Part shown: positions 44,489-52,593 of the stretch, in pieces | Numbering within the stretch: the first letter of the stretch is position 1 | Layout of the letters: every line of letters starts with the position of its first letter | Source: G965240365 sp965240365 | GTDB lineage: Bacteria > Pseudomonadota > Gammaproteobacteria > Eutrophobiales > Eutrophobiaceae | Assembly (NCBI GenBank): GCA_965240365.1 | Contig: OZ251218.1 | Location: 248,001-312,000 of the forward strand | Length of the DNA: 64,000 nt | Direction of reading: 5' to 3' | The notes under the pieces: generated by a model | What the model was told of the DNA's origin: nothing | Databases searched by the model: none | What the model saw: only the letters and a program-made list of their open reading frames with translations | Translations under genes and position numbers: made by a program

Positions 44489-46227
44489 ATACCCTTCAAC
44501 AAACCAGGACTAAAAAGATCAGCCGGCGCCCGCTGCCGGCGGCCATTGACCTGCCCGATACGATTCACCCGGTATTAAAACGGGTGTTTGCCGCCAGAAA
44601 TATCCAGAGCCGGGATGATCTGGATTATTCACTCGCGGGCTTGTGCCCTTTTCATAAGCTGTCCGGCATTGAGGCCGCGGTCGGCCTGTTGCAGGAAGCG
44701 TTGGCAGAACGAACGAAGATCCTGATCGTTGCCGATTTTGACGCCGATGGCGCGACCGGTTGCGCCCTGGCCATACGCGCGCTGACCATGATGGGCTGTG
44801 ACAATATTGTTTATGTGGTGCCGAATCGTTTTGAATATGGCTATGGCCTGAGCCCGGAGCTGGTTGATGTGGCGCTGGAATATGACCCGCAGTTGTTGAT
44901 TACCGTTGATAACGGCATTGCAAGCATTGACGGCGTGGCTTATGCCAGGGCCAGCGGTCTAAAGGTCGTCGTGACCGATCACCATCTGCCGGGGGCCGTG
45001 TTGCCTGACGCCGGCGCGATTGTGAATCCGCAGTTAACGGGCGATCAATTTCCGAGCAAAAACCTGGCCGGGGTCGGCGTTATTTTTTATGTGTTGCTGG
45101 CGCTGCGCGCAAGCCTTAGAGAATCGGGCTGGTTTGATGATAAGGGTATCGCTTGCCCAAACCTGGCAAAACTGCTGGATCTGGTGGCGCTGGGCACTGT
45201 CGCGGATGTGGTGCCGCTGGATAAAAACAACCGCATCATGGTAGCGCATGGCCTGAAGCTGATCCGCCGGGGGCAAACCGTCCCCGGCATACTGGCCCTG
45301 CTCAGGCAGGCGCGGCGTTCGGTGGAGAATCTGTCGGCCGCCGACCTCGGCTTTAGTGTCGCGCCCCGCTTAAACGCGGCCGGCCGCCTGACCGATATGT
45401 CGCTGGGCATCGAATGCCTGCTCACCGATGACACGGAGGCCGCGACGGAAATGGCAGGCAGGCTGGATGACTTGAACAGGAAACGGCGGCAGATTCAGGA
45501 TGAGATGCAGGCGGAGGCCATTATTGAACTGGAAGGCTGTGTTGATATAGCGAAGTCCGGCGTGCCTGACGGTATTTGCCTGTATAAGCCGGACTGGCAT
45601 CAGGGGGTCATCGGGATTCTGGCCGCGAAGGTAAAAGAGCAATTTAACCGGCCGGTCGTGGCCTTTGCCCGGGAGCGTGACGGCGTCATCAAGGGTTCGG
45701 CGCGTTCGATCAGCGGTTTGCATATACGTGATCTGCTGGAAGAGACCGCGCGCCGAAACCCGGAATTGATCCTGGCCTTCGGCGGCCATGCCATGGCAGC
45801 CGGTCTGACCATCAATGAATCCTGTTTTGAGCGGTTCTCGGGCTGTTTTAATGACGTGCTTAAATCTTTTATCTCAACGGACCTGTTGCAGGATGAATAC
45901 CTGACAGACGGCGAAATCACGGCGCGCGAACTCTCTTATGAATTGGCCGAGGCCATACAAGCGGCCGGCCCCTGGGGTCAGGCCTTTCCCGAACCGCTGT
46001 TTGAAGGCCATTTCAAAATCCTCGGCCGGCGCGTGGTCGGCAACAGTCATCTGCGGCTCAAGTTGCAGGTCGATGATCAGGTTGTCGATGCCATCGCATT
46101 TAATACTACGGACGAAAACTGGCCGGCTAATCCGGACAGTATCCATTCCGTCTATCGCTTAGGCATCAATGATTATTATCAGGATAAGCGGCTGCAACTC
46201 TTTATCGAATATTTAATCCCCTGCTGA
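44485..46227 (+). CDS. recJ: Single-stranded-DNA-specific exonuclease RecJ
   Basis: A 580-aa 5'-3' ssDNA exonuclease of recombination and mismatch repair. The DHH-family metal motifs are present: VADFDADGATGCALA, ITVDNGIASIDGV, VVTDHHLPGAVLPDA, and FSVAPRLNAAGRLTDM farther on. The DHHA1 domain shows FGGHAMAAGLTINESCFERF and GSARSISGLHIRDLL. Length matches E. coli RecJ (577). The start overlaps the upstream gene by ATGA. Confidence 0.96.
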   Translation: MNTLQQTRTKKISRRPLPAAIDLPDTIHPVLKRVFAARNIQSRDDLDYSLAGLCPFHKLSGIEAAVGLLQEALAERTKILIVADFDADGATGCALAIRALTMMGCDNIVYVVPNRFEYGYGLSPELVDVALEYDPQLLITVDNGIASIDGVAYARASGLKVVVTDHHLPGAVLPDAGAIVNPQLTGDQFPSKNLAGVGVIFYVLLALRASLRESGWFDDKGIACPNLAKLLDLVALGTVADVVPLDKNNRIMVAHGLKLIRRGQTVPGILALLRQARRSVENLSAADLGFSVAPRLNAAGRLTDMSLGIECLLTDDTEAATEMAGRLDDLNRKRRQIQDEMQAEAIIELEGCVDIAKSGVPDGICLYKPDWHQGVIGILAAKVKEQFNRPVVAFARERDGVIKGSARSISGLHIRDLLEETARRNPELILAFGGHAMAAGLTINESCFERFSGCFNDVLKSFISTDLLQDEYLTDGEITARELSYELAEAIQAAGPWGQAFPEPLFEGHFKILGRRVVGNSHLRLKLQVDDQVVDAIAFNTTDENWPANPDSIHSVYRLGINDYYQDKRLQLFIEYLIPC

Positions 46228-46374
46228 AATGCCGTCATTTTGGCATGACTTTCCGGGTGCTATGGCGACTTGTGCCAGGCGCCGCTTGTACAGGTTCAGA
46301 CAGCAGTGAGACTTTTTTGAGAAAAGAAATCGGTTAGCCTGTGAGTGATTAACACACACGGGAGACTACCCGGC

Positions 46375-46650
46375 CTTCTGCCGCCTGCCTGCCACAGGCA
46401 GACCGGAATCACGGAGTGTTGAGTATGAAGATTGCCGGGATGTGTCCATCCCTATGTCGTCATTCCGGCGAAGGCCGGAATCCAGTGGTTTATGTCATAC
46501 ATTCCCGCTTTAGCGGGAATGACAATTAGACAGGACTGGCGCTCATTTCACATCCCGGCCCGCACTCCTGGATTCCGGCCTTCGCCTGCCTGCCGCAGGC
46601 AGGCGCGAAGCAGCCCTGATTTGTCTTACAGGTATTGAAACCCGGACACC
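46375..46650. repeat. Cluster of composite dispersed repeats
   Basis: Contains small palindromes at 46384-46402 and 46585-46603 and GTCATTCCGGCGAAGGCCGGAATCCAG at about 46460-46486. ACATTCCCGCTTTAGCGGGAATGACAATTAGACAGGACTGG and what follows is a run of about 115 bp nearly identical to 52149-52275. The motif GTATTGAAACCCGGAC ends at 46647. Bases 46228-46374 show nothing recognisable. Confidence 0.7.
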
Positions 46651-46670
46651 GCTTTGCCACCCGCGGCCGT

Positions 46671-47372
46671 TCAAGCAGGATTGCGCCGCAACGGCCGGCC
46701 GTGAATCGTCAGATGCCGGTCGGAGACCACGCTGACGGTCAGTTCTTCCAGGCCGGCCGCAAGCAGTTGCGCCCTGACTTCGGCCGGCGTGAAGGCCGCC
46801 TTCAGGGAAGCCTTAAAATCACGTTGTAATATTTCCGCCTCGCTGCCGGCGTATTCCCGCACCAGCGCCGAAACCCGCGCGTCGTTATCCGGCCGCATTA
46901 AATCCATGATAAAAACCGCGGGATCGCCCCTGGCATTCTTAATGCAGTCCCACAACAACATGGGATCATGCAGATGATGCAGCAGGCTGTTGCTGAATAT
47001 CAAGTCATAAGCCTGTTGCGACAGGCAAGAGGCGTCAAGCCGGGCCTTGATCAGTGTAATACGATTTGACAGCCCAGCGCGCCTGCCTGCCGCAGGCAGG
47101 TCGGCCAGCGCCTTCTGCGCCTCGGCCAACATCGCGACCGCCCCGTCAATGGCGTCAATATGATAGCCGGGATAAGCCCTGGCAAAGCGAATACTGATAT
47201 CCGCAGCGCCACAACCGAGATCAACGGCCCTGCCCGTGCCGGGTAAATGCCCGCCGACGGTTTCCTTCAAGAGTTGGATAAAGTGATTATGCGGCGCTTC
47301 AAAGTCAGCCCCGGCATAGGCGGCCGCCTGCCCGGCTTCGTCCATCAATTCAGGTTCGGTAATACGCCGCAT
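46671..47372 (-). CDS. SAM-dependent methyltransferase with an in-frame small-palindrome insertion
   Basis: A 233-aa class I methyltransferase. Motif I is AVDLGCGAADISIRFA (about residue 48), the acidic SAM contact HIDAIDGA, and the post-motif LIFSNSLLHHLHDP. The substrate is unknown. At 47082-47101 the 20-bp dispersed palindrome lies inside the gene without breaking the frame and encodes LPAAGRRAG between the helix AEAQKALAD and the strand NRITLIKARL. It therefore adds about 6-7 residues in a surface loop. The gene stands alone, downstream of a terminator that ends the aldehyde dehydrogenase unit. Confidence 0.82.
   Translation of the reverse strand: MRRITEPELMDEAGQAAAYAGADFEAPHNHFIQLLKETVGGHLPGTGRAVDLGCGAADISIRFARAYPGYHIDAIDGAVAMLAEAQKALADLPAAGRRAGLSNRITLIKARLDASCLSQQAYDLIFSNSLLHHLHDPMLLWDCIKNARGDPAVFIMDLMRPDNDARVSALVREYAGSEAEILQRDFKASLKAAFTPAEVRAQLLAAGLEELTVSVVSDRHLTIHGRPLRRNPA
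47082..47101. repeat. Small dispersed palindrome inside a coding sequence
   Basis: CCTGCCTGCCGCAGGCAGGT, a near-perfect copy of the family consensus, located in frame within the methyltransferase gene at 46671-47372. Confidence 0.85.
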
Positions 47373-47399
47373 GAGTTCAGCCGGTCATTGCAGTCATTA

Positions 47400-47427
47400 A
47401 AAAACCCGCGGGCAATGCGGGTGTTTT
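47400..47427 (-). terminator. Rho-independent terminator of the aldehyde dehydrogenase unit
   Basis: On the minus strand ACCCGC-ATTGCCC-GCGGGT followed by a T run; the plus strand also has a T run after the stem, so it may work in both directions. It lies about 80 bp after the DUF779 gene and before the methyltransferase start. Confidence 0.75.
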
Positions 47428-47507
47428 TGGAGGTTCTGGTTTTATGTGGGTTTTACGGACAGGCAGGCGTCGATGGGCAGGGGCAATTACGCGAGGCCGG
47501 CGCCGCA

Positions 47508-47906
47508 TCAGTCTCGGCCCGTGGCCGGTTTGCCGCGTTCGGGGGGATTCTGTTCCAGCAGCCGGCTTTCCTCGTCGGTGTAGAGCCTGGAACGGGTCAG
47601 GAAACGCACGCCTTCCGGCGCTTCGAGTGAAAAACCGCTGCCGCGCCCCTTGACCACATCAATGATCAGGTGGGTGTGTTGCCAATACTCGAACTGGGCG
47701 GCGCTGATATAGAAGGGACAACCGGCGATGGCGCCCAGATACACATCGCTGTTGCCAATCCTGAATTCATTGACGGGATAACACATGGGCGCGCTGCCAT
47801 CGCAACAGCCGCCCGATTGATGAAAGAGTAAAGGCCCGTGCTCCGCCTTTAGCTTGTCGATCAAGCTCACCGCTTCCCCGGTGACAGAGACACGTTTTAC
47901 TTCCAT
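47508..47906 (-). CDS. DUF779 family protein associated with aldehyde dehydrogenase
   Basis: A 132-aa protein of the DUF779 family, which is typically encoded beside NAD-dependent aldehyde dehydrogenases. HQSGGCCDGSAPMCYP has a Cys-rich motif that could bind a metal. AGCPFYISAAQFEYWQHTHL and GRGSGFSLEAPEGVRFLTRS are also family-typical. It lies 33 bp downstream of the dehydrogenase gene on the same strand, followed by a terminator. Biochemical role unknown; a redox or assembly partner of the dehydrogenase is the usual guess. Confidence 0.85.
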   Translation of the reverse strand: MEVKRVSVTGEAVSLIDKLKAEHGPLLFHQSGGCCDGSAPMCYPVNEFRIGNSDVYLGAIAGCPFYISAAQFEYWQHTHLIIDVVKGRGSGFSLEAPEGVRFLTRSRLYTDEESRLLEQNPPERGKPATGRD

Positions 47907-47939
47907 TGGCCTTTACTCGCCGGCTGAACCGAAGCAGAC

Positions 47940-49481
47940 TCAGAAGAAGCCCAGCGCCTTGGGGCTGTAGCTGGCCAGGATATTTTTGGTCTGCTGATAA
48001 TGATTCAGCATCATCTTGTGGGTCTCGCGCCCGACCCCGGATTGCTTGTAACCGCCAAACGCGGCATGGGCCGGGTAGAGGTGGTAACAGTTGCTCCAGA
48101 CGCGGCCGGCCTGAATGCCGCGCGCCATGCGATAGCTGGTATGCACGTTGCGGCTCCAGACACCCGCGCCCAGGCCATAGAGGGTGTCGTTGGCAATCGA
48201 CAGGGCCTCGGCCTCATCCTTGAATTTGCCGACCGCGAGCACCGGCCCGAAGATTTCTTCCTGGAAGATGCGCATCTGGTTGTGCCCTTCGAGCACGGTG
48301 GGCTGAATGTAGTAGCCTCCGGCAAAATCGGCGCCGATGTCGGCCTTGCCGCCGCCCGTCAACAGCTTCGCGCCCTCTTCCCTGCCGATTGAGATGTAAG
48401 ACAGGATCTTTTCCTGCTGATCAGATGAGGCCTGGGCGCCGATCATGGTGCCTTCATCAAGCGGATTGCCCTGCCGGACCTGCCCGACCCGCGCCAGCGC
48501 GCGCTCGACAAATTGATCGTAGATGGACTCGTGTATCAGCGCGCGGGAAGGACAGGTGCAGACCTCGCCCTGATTCAGGCAGAACATGGTGAAGCCTTCC
48601 AGGGCCTTGTCGAGGAAGTCATCATCGGCATCCATGACATCGGGGAAGAAGATGTTCGGGGATTTGCCGCCCAGTTCCACCGTCGAGGGGATGATGTTTT
48701 CCGAGGCGTACTGCATGATCAGGCGGCCCGTGGTGGTCTCGCCCGTGAACGCGATCTTGTTGATGCGCGCGTTGCTGGCCAGCGGCTTGCCGGCCTCGAC
48801 TCCGAAGCCGTTTACCACGTTCAGCACGCCCGCCGGCAACAGGTCCGCGATCAGGTCCATGAGCACCATGATGCCCATCGGGGTCTGTTCCGCGGGTTTC
48901 AGCACGACACAGTTTCCGGCCGCAAGCGCCGGGGCCAGTTTCCAGGCCGCCATGAGCACGGGGAAGTTCCAGGGGATGATTTGCCCGACCACGCCGAGCG
49001 GTTCATGAAAATGATAGGCGACCGTATCGTCGTCGATCTCGCAGATCGAACCTTCCTGGGCGCGGATACAGGACGCGAAGTAGCGGAAGTGATCCACCGC
49101 CAGCGGCATATCGGCCGCCGTGGTCTCACGAATCGGCTTGCCGTTATCCATGGTTTCAACCAGCGCCAGATCCGGCAGGTTGGCCTCGATCCGGTCGGCG
49201 ATCTTCAACAGGATATTGGCCCTTTCGGTGACCGCAGTCTTGCCCCATGCCGTTTTGGCCTTATGGGCCGCGTCCAGCGCCGTCTCGATATCCTCGGCCG
49301 AGGAACGGGCGACTTCGCAGACCGTTTGACCGGTCAGGGGGGTGGGATTCTCGAAATACTGGCCTTTGGCCGGCGCCACCCATTCGCCGCCGATAAAATT
49401 TTCATAACGCTTTTGGATGGTCAGATTTGCGCTGACCGTATCCAGCGCGTTATCCGGGGTTAGCTGTACTTTTTGGTCCAT
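47940..49481 (-). CDS. NAD-dependent aldehyde dehydrogenase (ExaC/AcoD-like)
   Basis: A 513-aa aldehyde dehydrogenase oxidising acetaldehyde or similar short aldehydes to acids. IIPWNFPVLMAAWKLAPALA is the cofactor-site segment, and FTGETTTGRLIMQYA and VELGGKSPNIFF contain the general base Glu. The catalytic Cys is in CLNQGEVCTCPSRALI. It pairs with a DUF779 gene, an arrangement typical of ExaC/chloroacetaldehyde-dehydrogenase-type enzymes. A role in clearing aldehydes made from methylated amines is conceivable but not shown. Confidence 0.92.
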   Translation of the reverse strand: MDQKVQLTPDNALDTVSANLTIQKRYENFIGGEWVAPAKGQYFENPTPLTGQTVCEVARSSAEDIETALDAAHKAKTAWGKTAVTERANILLKIADRIEANLPDLALVETMDNGKPIRETTAADMPLAVDHFRYFASCIRAQEGSICEIDDDTVAYHFHEPLGVVGQIIPWNFPVLMAAWKLAPALAAGNCVVLKPAEQTPMGIMVLMDLIADLLPAGVLNVVNGFGVEAGKPLASNARINKIAFTGETTTGRLIMQYASENIIPSTVELGGKSPNIFFPDVMDADDDFLDKALEGFTMFCLNQGEVCTCPSRALIHESIYDQFVERALARVGQVRQGNPLDEGTMIGAQASSDQQEKILSYISIGREEGAKLLTGGGKADIGADFAGGYYIQPTVLEGHNQMRIFQEEIFGPVLAVGKFKDEAEALSIANDTLYGLGAGVWSRNVHTSYRMARGIQAGRVWSNCYHLYPAHAAFGGYKQSGVGRETHKMMLNHYQQTKNILASYSPKALGFF

Positions 49482-49809
49482 GATGGGCCCTCCTCTTTAA
49501 CTTATGATTTAATATAGCATGATTTAATATAGCAACCGAATTCACTAAGGAAGCTCTGAAAGACGCCCCATACCGCCCGGGCATCATGTTAAATACTGCT
49601 TGACCTTTTCAGGGGAAAGTGATTGTGATTTAGTCTGCTGGAATAATCAAGCGAAATTTGCATAATTGCCCGCCCGCGTCCGGGCTGAATGCTGGACATG
49701 GGCAATGCCCGGCCCCGGCGCCGGGGCCGACCGCAATAATTTTCCTAAAAACCTTGACCATCCGATCCCCAAACGGCTAGGATAAATTTTATTTTCAGGG
49801 AGCTTAGAC
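49482..49809. promoter_or_regulatory. Intergenic region with a lone MITE end, a strong palindrome and a promoter
   Basis: Holds an isolated MITE terminus AGGAAGCTCTGA preceded by TA (49548-49559) and the perfect 18-bp palindrome GGCCCCGGCGCCGGGGCC (49711-49728). A sigma-70 promoter for the next gene follows: TTGACC (49754-49759), an 18-nt spacer and TAGGAT (49778-49783). No gene seen. Confidence 0.55.
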
Positions 49810-50442
49810 ATGAGAATTCACATTTTCCCTTTGCTTGCCGCGTTGCTTTTCAGCGGCGGGCTGTTTGCCCAGGAATACGCGCGGCCGGCCTTGGCCGGAT
49901 TATCCGCCGCGGACTTGATCGCCGAGATGCGGCAGGGCGGGCTGGTGATTTACATCCGCCACGCCTCCACCGAGAGCGACTACGCCGATCAGGTCTCCGC
50001 CGATGTCAACAACGGCGCCACCCAGCGCGTGCTGAGCGAGGCGGGCTGGCACGAGGCGGTGCATATCGGCAACGCCTTCCGCTTTTACAACATCCCGGTG
50101 GGCACGGTCTATAGCAGCGAGTATTTTCGCGCCTGGCAGACCGCCTGGCTGGCCTTCGGCCGCTACCGGAAACAGGCCGACCTGAACTTTCTGCCCTTTG
50201 AGGATTACACCGAAGCCCAGGTGCGGGAGATGCGGCGGCGGGTGCTGCCGTTGGTATCGGCCCGCCCGCCCGCGGGGGTCAACACCGTGATCGTGGGCCA
50301 CGATGACCCGTTTGAGGCGGTGGCCGGGATTTACCCCGAGCCGATGGGCATTGCCTACGTGCTGCGTCCGCTCGGCGACAAGGGGATTGAAGTGCTGGGC
50401 AGCATCGCGCCCGACGGCTGGGGCCGCATCGCGGCCGATTAA
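49810..50442 (+). CDS. Exported histidine-phosphatase-like protein
   Basis: A 210-aa protein with a signal peptide (MRIHIFPLLAALLFSGGLFA, cleavage near residue 20), so probably periplasmic. VIYIRHASTES is the RH(G/A) phosphatase motif with the catalytic His; VYSSEYFRAWQTAWLA resembles the usual SS...R..(Q/E)TA segment; TVIVGHDDPFEAV carries the second His. The substrate is unknown. A MITE follows 18 bp after the stop codon. Confidence 0.82.
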   Translation: MRIHIFPLLAALLFSGGLFAQEYARPALAGLSAADLIAEMRQGGLVIYIRHASTESDYADQVSADVNNGATQRVLSEAGWHEAVHIGNAFRFYNIPVGTVYSSEYFRAWQTAWLAFGRYRKQADLNFLPFEDYTEAQVREMRRRVLPLVSARPPAGVNTVIVGHDDPFEAVAGIYPEPMGIAYVLRPLGDKGIEVLGSIAPDGWGRIAAD

Positions 50443-50459
50443 CGATTACAAATAACGCC

Positions 50460-50629
50460 AGGAAACTCTGATTTAATCAGAGTTTCCTGCGGCACAGGGA
50501 CCTGCCTGCTGCAGGCAGGTGTGCCGCCAAAATCAATGACGCCAGTCATTGATTTTGAAGCAAGGTGAAAATCGCATTTTCACCTTGCGTGCTCTGAGAA
50601 GTCCTGGATGGACTTATTCAGAGCTTCTA
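50460..50629. mobile_element. MITE copy carrying an inserted small palindrome
   Basis: Same element as at 21664-21816 (AGGAAACTCTGA..TCAGAGCTTC ends, three internal hairpins). It is longer by 20 bp because CCTGCCTGCTGCAGGCAGGT (50501-50520) is inserted after CACAGGGA, where the other copy runs straight into TGTACCGCC. It occupies the space just upstream of ssb. Confidence 0.8.
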
Positions 50630-50654
50630 CTATACACCGCAGGAGAATATCGTA

Positions 50655-51131
50655 ATGGCGAGGGGCATCAACAAGGCCATCTTGATTGGCAATTTAGGCA
50701 ACGATCCGGATATCCGCTACACCGCGTCAGGCACGGCGATTGCAAATATCAGTCTGGCCACGGCGGAATCCTGGCGCGACAAGGAGTCCGGCGAACAGCA
50801 GGAACGCACCGAATGGCACCGGGTCGTCTTCTTTGGCCGGCTGGCCGAAATCGTGGGTGAGTACTTACGCAAGGGTTCGCAGGTCTATGTCGAAGGCCGG
50901 ATCCAGACCCGCAAGTGGCAGGACAAGGAGGGCAACGACCGCTATACCACCGAGGTCGTCGCCAATGAAATGCAGATGCTAGGCAGCCGTGGCGGGGCCA
51001 GCGCAAATTATAACGCGCCCGCCAATGCCCCGACCAATCACCCGCAAAACAAGGCCGCGCCGGACAAACCGGCCGCCGCCAGTCCGAATGCTGCGCCGGC
51101 GGACGATTTTGATGATGATATTCCGTTTTAG
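50655..51131 (+). CDS. ssb: Single-stranded DNA-binding protein
   Basis: A 158-aa OB-fold protein coating ssDNA in replication, repair and recombination. The N-terminal domain includes KAILIGNLGNDPDIRYTASG, EWHRVVFFGRLAEIVGEYLR and VYVEGRIQTRKWQDKEGNDR. A low-complexity Asn/Pro/Ala linker is followed by the acidic partner-binding tail DDFDDDIPF. CAGGAG lies 7-12 nt before the ATG. The MITE upstream ends about 25 bp before the start, so transcription either reads through it or starts within it. Confidence 0.96.
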   Translation: MARGINKAILIGNLGNDPDIRYTASGTAIANISLATAESWRDKESGEQQERTEWHRVVFFGRLAEIVGEYLRKGSQVYVEGRIQTRKWQDKEGNDRYTTEVVANEMQMLGSRGGASANYNAPANAPTNHPQNKAAPDKPAAASPNAAPADDFDDDIPF

Positions 51132-51202
51132 AACGGGGGCTAAAATAATTGAAAATGGATAATGGATAGCGGGGGCGCGCATTCATTGACCGAAACAGGC
51201 CG

Positions 51203-51223
51203 ACCTGCCTGTTGCAGGCAAGT
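51203..51223. repeat. Small palindrome directly in front of the tupA start
   Basis: ACCTGCCTGTTGCAGGCAAGT, a slightly diverged family copy, ends 4 bp before the ATG at 51228 and therefore occupies the normal ribosome-binding-site position. Confidence 0.75.
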
Positions 51224-51227
51224 CGCC

Positions 51228-52040
51228 ATGAAGTCCTTTTTACTCCTATGTGCCTTGTTGCCGTTTGTCCTTTCGTCGGCAAACGCGGGCGAGGCGCGGT
51301 TGAAACTGGCCACCACCACCAGCACGGAAAATTCCGGCCTGCTGGCCGTGCTCAATCCTCCGTTTGAGGCAAAATATAATGTCAAGGTGGATGTGATCTC
51401 GGTCGGCACCGGCAAGGCCATGCGGCTTGGCCGCAACGGCGATGTGGATCTTATCCTGGCGCATGCCCCGGCCGCCGAGCAGAAATTTGTCAGCGAGGGT
51501 TATGGCATTGAACGCGAGCCGGTGATGCACAACGATTTTGTGCTTATCGGCCCGGCCTCCGACCCGGCCGGTCTGCGCCAGGCGGCCGATATTGGCGATG
51601 CCATGACCAGGCTGCTGAATGCCAGACACCCCTTTGTCTCCAGGGGCGATGACTCCGGCACCCATAAAAAGGAAAAAAACCTGTGGCAGGCCACGGGCCG
51701 GACGCCGACCGGCGGCTGGTATCTTTCGGTCGGTCAGGGGATGGGGGTCGTGCTGCGCATCGCCAATGACAAACAGGCTTATACCTTAACCGACCGCGGC
51801 ACCTATCTGGCCTACCGCGATAAACTCTCGCTCGGCATCCTGTTTCAGGGCGCCGCGGCCCTGTTCAATCCCTATCATGTTATTTTGGTCAATCCGGCCC
51901 GACACCCTCATGCCAAGGTCGATCCGGCCCGGCAGTATTCCGCCTTTATCCGCGGCCGGCAGGGGCAGGCCATCATCGGCAATTTCAAGGTAAACGGCGA
52001 GATTCTGTTCCACCCGGATGTCATTAAAGCGCGGCCCTGA
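51228..52040 (+). CDS. tupA: Tungstate-type ABC substrate-binding protein
   Basis: A 270-aa periplasmic binding protein of the TupA type (tungstate, possibly molybdate). The signal peptide is MKSFLLLCALLPFVLSSANA. The oxyanion-site motifs are KLATTTSTENSGLL and FVSRGDDSGTHKKEKNLW. The start at 51228 is chosen for the signal peptide, although a small palindrome replaces the usual ribosome-binding site. No tupB permease or tupC ATPase follows; the next 550 bp are repeats. It is therefore an orphan here, perhaps cut off from its transporter or served by one encoded elsewhere. Confidence 0.88.
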   Translation: MKSFLLLCALLPFVLSSANAGEARLKLATTTSTENSGLLAVLNPPFEAKYNVKVDVISVGTGKAMRLGRNGDVDLILAHAPAAEQKFVSEGYGIEREPVMHNDFVLIGPASDPAGLRQAADIGDAMTRLLNARHPFVSRGDDSGTHKKEKNLWQATGRTPTGGWYLSVGQGMGVVLRIANDKQAYTLTDRGTYLAYRDKLSLGILFQGAAALFNPYHVILVNPARHPHAKVDPARQYSAFIRGRQGQAIIGNFKVNGEILFHPDVIKARP

Positions 52041-52043
52041 GCC

Positions 52044-52551
52044 AGGGTCACCTCATCTAAAATAAGGTGTCAGTTATCCTGGCCACGGTATCGTTAGGAT
52101 CACTCATAATGCGCCTATCGCCCCTGTCGTTATTCCAGCGAAAGCTGGAATCCAGTGGTTTATGCCATACATTCCCGCCCAGGCGGGAATGACAATTAGA
52201 CAGAACTGGCGCTCATTTCACATCCCGGCCGGCCCTCCTGGATTCCGGCCTTCGCCTGCCTGCAGCAGGCAGGCCGGGCGGCTACGGGCGTCCTCGGCAG
52301 CTTGTTCCAGACGCTGCTCTACCACCTACGTCCTGTAGGCGTGCCCTCACGCCGCATACAGGACATCCTGTCCATAAATGACGACGAGGTGTTGTTTTGG
52401 CTTTCCGTTATCCTGCCTGTCTGCAAGAGGCAGGGCTTTAGCGGGAACACAGGGTCACCTCATCTAAAATAACGCTCAGGTATTCTGGCCACGGTATCGT
52501 TGGTATCGCTCATATCGCCCGCTATGTTAGCAATTTAGATGAGGTGACTCT
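52044..52551. mobile_element. MITE of about 101 bp plus a broken second copy enclosing composite repeats
   Basis: An intact-looking element at 52451-52551 has inverted ends AGGGTCACCTCATCTAAA and TTTAGATGAGGTGACTCT (one mismatch). A related left half starts at 52044 (same end, then TGGCCACGGTATCGTT) and is broken at about 52120 by repeats. Between them are GTTATTCCAGCGAAAGCTGG, a run nearly identical to the 46.5-kb cluster, and a small palindrome at 52255-52273. A second composite element holds TTCCAGACGCTGCTCTACC without the palindrome. No gene in this 550-bp spacer. Confidence 0.75.
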
Positions 52552-52593
52552 GGGCCCTAAGCCCACTCATTAAGAATTTCAACCGCCGCGCGG

